A stretch of DNA of 64,000 nt from Actinomyces sp. oral taxon 448 str. F0400 (GTDB lineage: Bacteria > Actinomycetota > Actinomycetes > Actinomycetales > Actinomycetaceae), in assembly GCF_000220835.1 (NCBI RefSeq), contig NZ_GL985606.1, positions 1,871,861 through 1,935,860 of the forward strand. Reading direction: 5' to 3'. Position numbers and translations under genes: made by a program. The notes under the pieces were generated by a model, which was not told the DNA's origin, ran no database searches, and was given only the letters and a program-made list of their open reading frames with translations. This document shows positions 63,038-64,000 of this stretch, piece after piece; the stretch's first letter is position 1, and each line of letters opens with the position of its first letter.

Positions 63038-64000
63038 ACGCCCGACGACGCTCCCCCGCGCTGCCGGTGGGCCCATCTGTGCCGGTGTGGGCGCCGCAGG
63101 CCCGCCGCGTCGACCTGCATCTGCCCGAGGCCGACGAGACCTTGACCATGGAGGCCCGTGGGAACGGCTGGTGGGTCAGCCCCCGCCCTCTGCCCGCGGG
63201 CACCGACTACGCCTTCCGGCTGGATGGCGGGAATGACGACCTTCCCGACCCGCGCAGCGCCTGGCAGCCCCACGGTGTGCACGGCCCTTCGCGCGTCTTC
63301 GACGCCACCGCCCTGCACTGGACGGACGAGAGCTGGCAGGGACGCGATGCCCTGGGCGCCGTCATCTACGAGCTCCACGTCGGCACCTTCACGCCCGAAG
63401 GAACCTTGGAGTCGGCCACCGAGAGGCTGGATCACCTCGCCGCCCTCGGAATCGATCTGGTCGAGCTCATGCCGGTGGCGGGCTTCCCCGGCCGGGCGGG
63501 CTGGGGCTATGACGGCGTCGACCTGTGGGCGGTGCACGAGGCCTACGGGGGGCCGGCATCGCTGGCCGGGTTCGTCGACGCCGCGCACACCGCCGGCATC
63601 GGCGTGTGCCTCGATGTCGTCTACAACCACCTGGGCCCATCGGGCAACTACCTGGGCCGTTTCGGCCCCTACTTCACCCAGGCGCACGAGACGCCATGGG
63701 GCTCCGCCGTCAACTATGACCAATCCGGTTCCGAACAGGTGCGCGCCTTCGTCATCGATTCGGCGCTGCGCTGGTTGACGGACTTCCACGTCGACGCCCT
63801 GCGCCTGGACGCCATCCACGAGATCCGCGACGACGCCTCTCGCGGCGCCGAGCCCCATCAGCACCTGCTGGCCGAGCTGTCGGACGCCGTCGGAGAGTTG
63901 TCCGATGAGCTCGGCAAGCCCCTGTCACTCATAGCCGAATCAGATCTCAATGACGCCGGCGTGATCACACCCACGCGCACCATGCAGCCTTTCCGCACAC
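63034..64000 (+). CDS. treZ: malto-oligosyltrehalose trehalohydrolase, cut by window end
   Basis: The first 322 residues, from a GTG at 63034 overlapping the treY stop. CBM48-like N-domain (GPSVPVWAPQARRVDLHLPE), then GH13_10 motifs: LELHVGTFTPEGT-like YELHVGTFTPEGT, DVVYNHLGPSGNYLG, and the nucleophile region DALRLDAIHEI. LIAESDLND with the acid Glu is just before the edge. It releases trehalose from the TreY product. Confidence 0.95.
   Translation, partial: MNARRRSPALPVGPSVPVWAPQARRVDLHLPEADETLTMEARGNGWWVSPRPLPAGTDYAFRLDGGNDDLPDPRSAWQPHGVHGPSRVFDATALHWTDESWQGRDALGAVIYELHVGTFTPEGTLESATERLDHLAALGIDLVELMPVAGFPGRAGWGYDGVDLWAVHEAYGGPASLAGFVDAAHTAGIGVCLDVVYNHLGPSGNYLGRFGPYFTQAHETPWGSAVNYDQSGSEQVRAFVIDSALRWLTDFHVDALRLDAIHEIRDDASRGAEPHQHLLAELSDAVGELSDELGKPLSLIAESDLNDAGVITPTRTMQPFRT

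Overview
The window is 64 kb of GC-rich DNA with the gene content and order of an actinobacterium. The best guess is the Actinomycetaceae (Actinomyces or Schaalia type), inferred from gene order, protein similarity and the GTG/TTG starts; no rRNA is present to confirm it. The backbone, almost all on the minus strand, is the familiar actinobacterial run: a FemAB-type ligase and an ATP-grasp ligase, thrS, a HIT protein, pgsA-patA-pimA (phosphatidylinositol mannosides), a LemA-like protein, a PrsW-type protein, a NUDIX protein, yebC, ruvC-ruvA-ruvB, yajC-secD-secF, apt, relA, an MBL hydrolase, hisS, aspS, rarA, rpsD and alaS (cut by the window edge). Gene overlaps of 4-8 bases along thrS to NUDIX, ruvA/ruvB and secD/secF/apt point to translationally coupled operons.

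Accessory blocks interrupt this backbone. (1) 5.3-10.3 kb: an intact MMPL transporter, then a decayed iron-siderophore ABC locus (two permease remnants, a binding protein with a frameshifted signal peptide, an ATPase lacking its P-loop and signature) around a DtxR-like operator. (2) 11.1-11.7 kb: a Zur-like operator upstream of a 107-residue protein in which a His-rich zinc-binding head is joined to two exact-length 27-residue Cys-rich repeats. This is the most interesting gene here. (3) 13.9-16.6 kb: two secreted, membrane-anchored proteins, one with a 158-base exact repeat. (4) 17.0-20.4 kb: a Cys-rich leader peptide, then a binding protein, permease and ATPase for a sulfonate/taurine/nitrate-type ABC importer. 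(5) 21.2-23.7 kb: a DEAD-box RNA helicase. (6) 23.9-27.6 kb: scrap DNA holding a truncated IS110 transposase, a broken metallophosphoesterase and an intact AlkZ/YcaQ-like winged-helix gene, lying between two pieces of what looks like one Kef-type antiporter gene.

(7) 29.9-36.3 kb: a frameshifted ABC-F ATPase, an aldo/keto reductase, a methyltransferase, an XRE regulator and a DUF349 protein. A leader element occurs twice here, once before the DUF349 gene and once as an orphan 3,220 bases upstream. Base pairing is kept in the second hairpin although its sequence has changed, so it may be a structured cis-regulatory RNA. (8) 57.9-64 kb: tRNA-Val and tRNA-Gly, then on the plus strand a treX/glgX-treY-treZ operon for trehalose synthesis from glycogen or maltodextrin, cut by the window end.

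Several genes are broken by single frameshifts or stops. The hisS frameshift lies in a G/C homopolymer run inside an essential gene and may be a sequencing error; the multiple lesions in the iron and ABC-F loci look like true decay.
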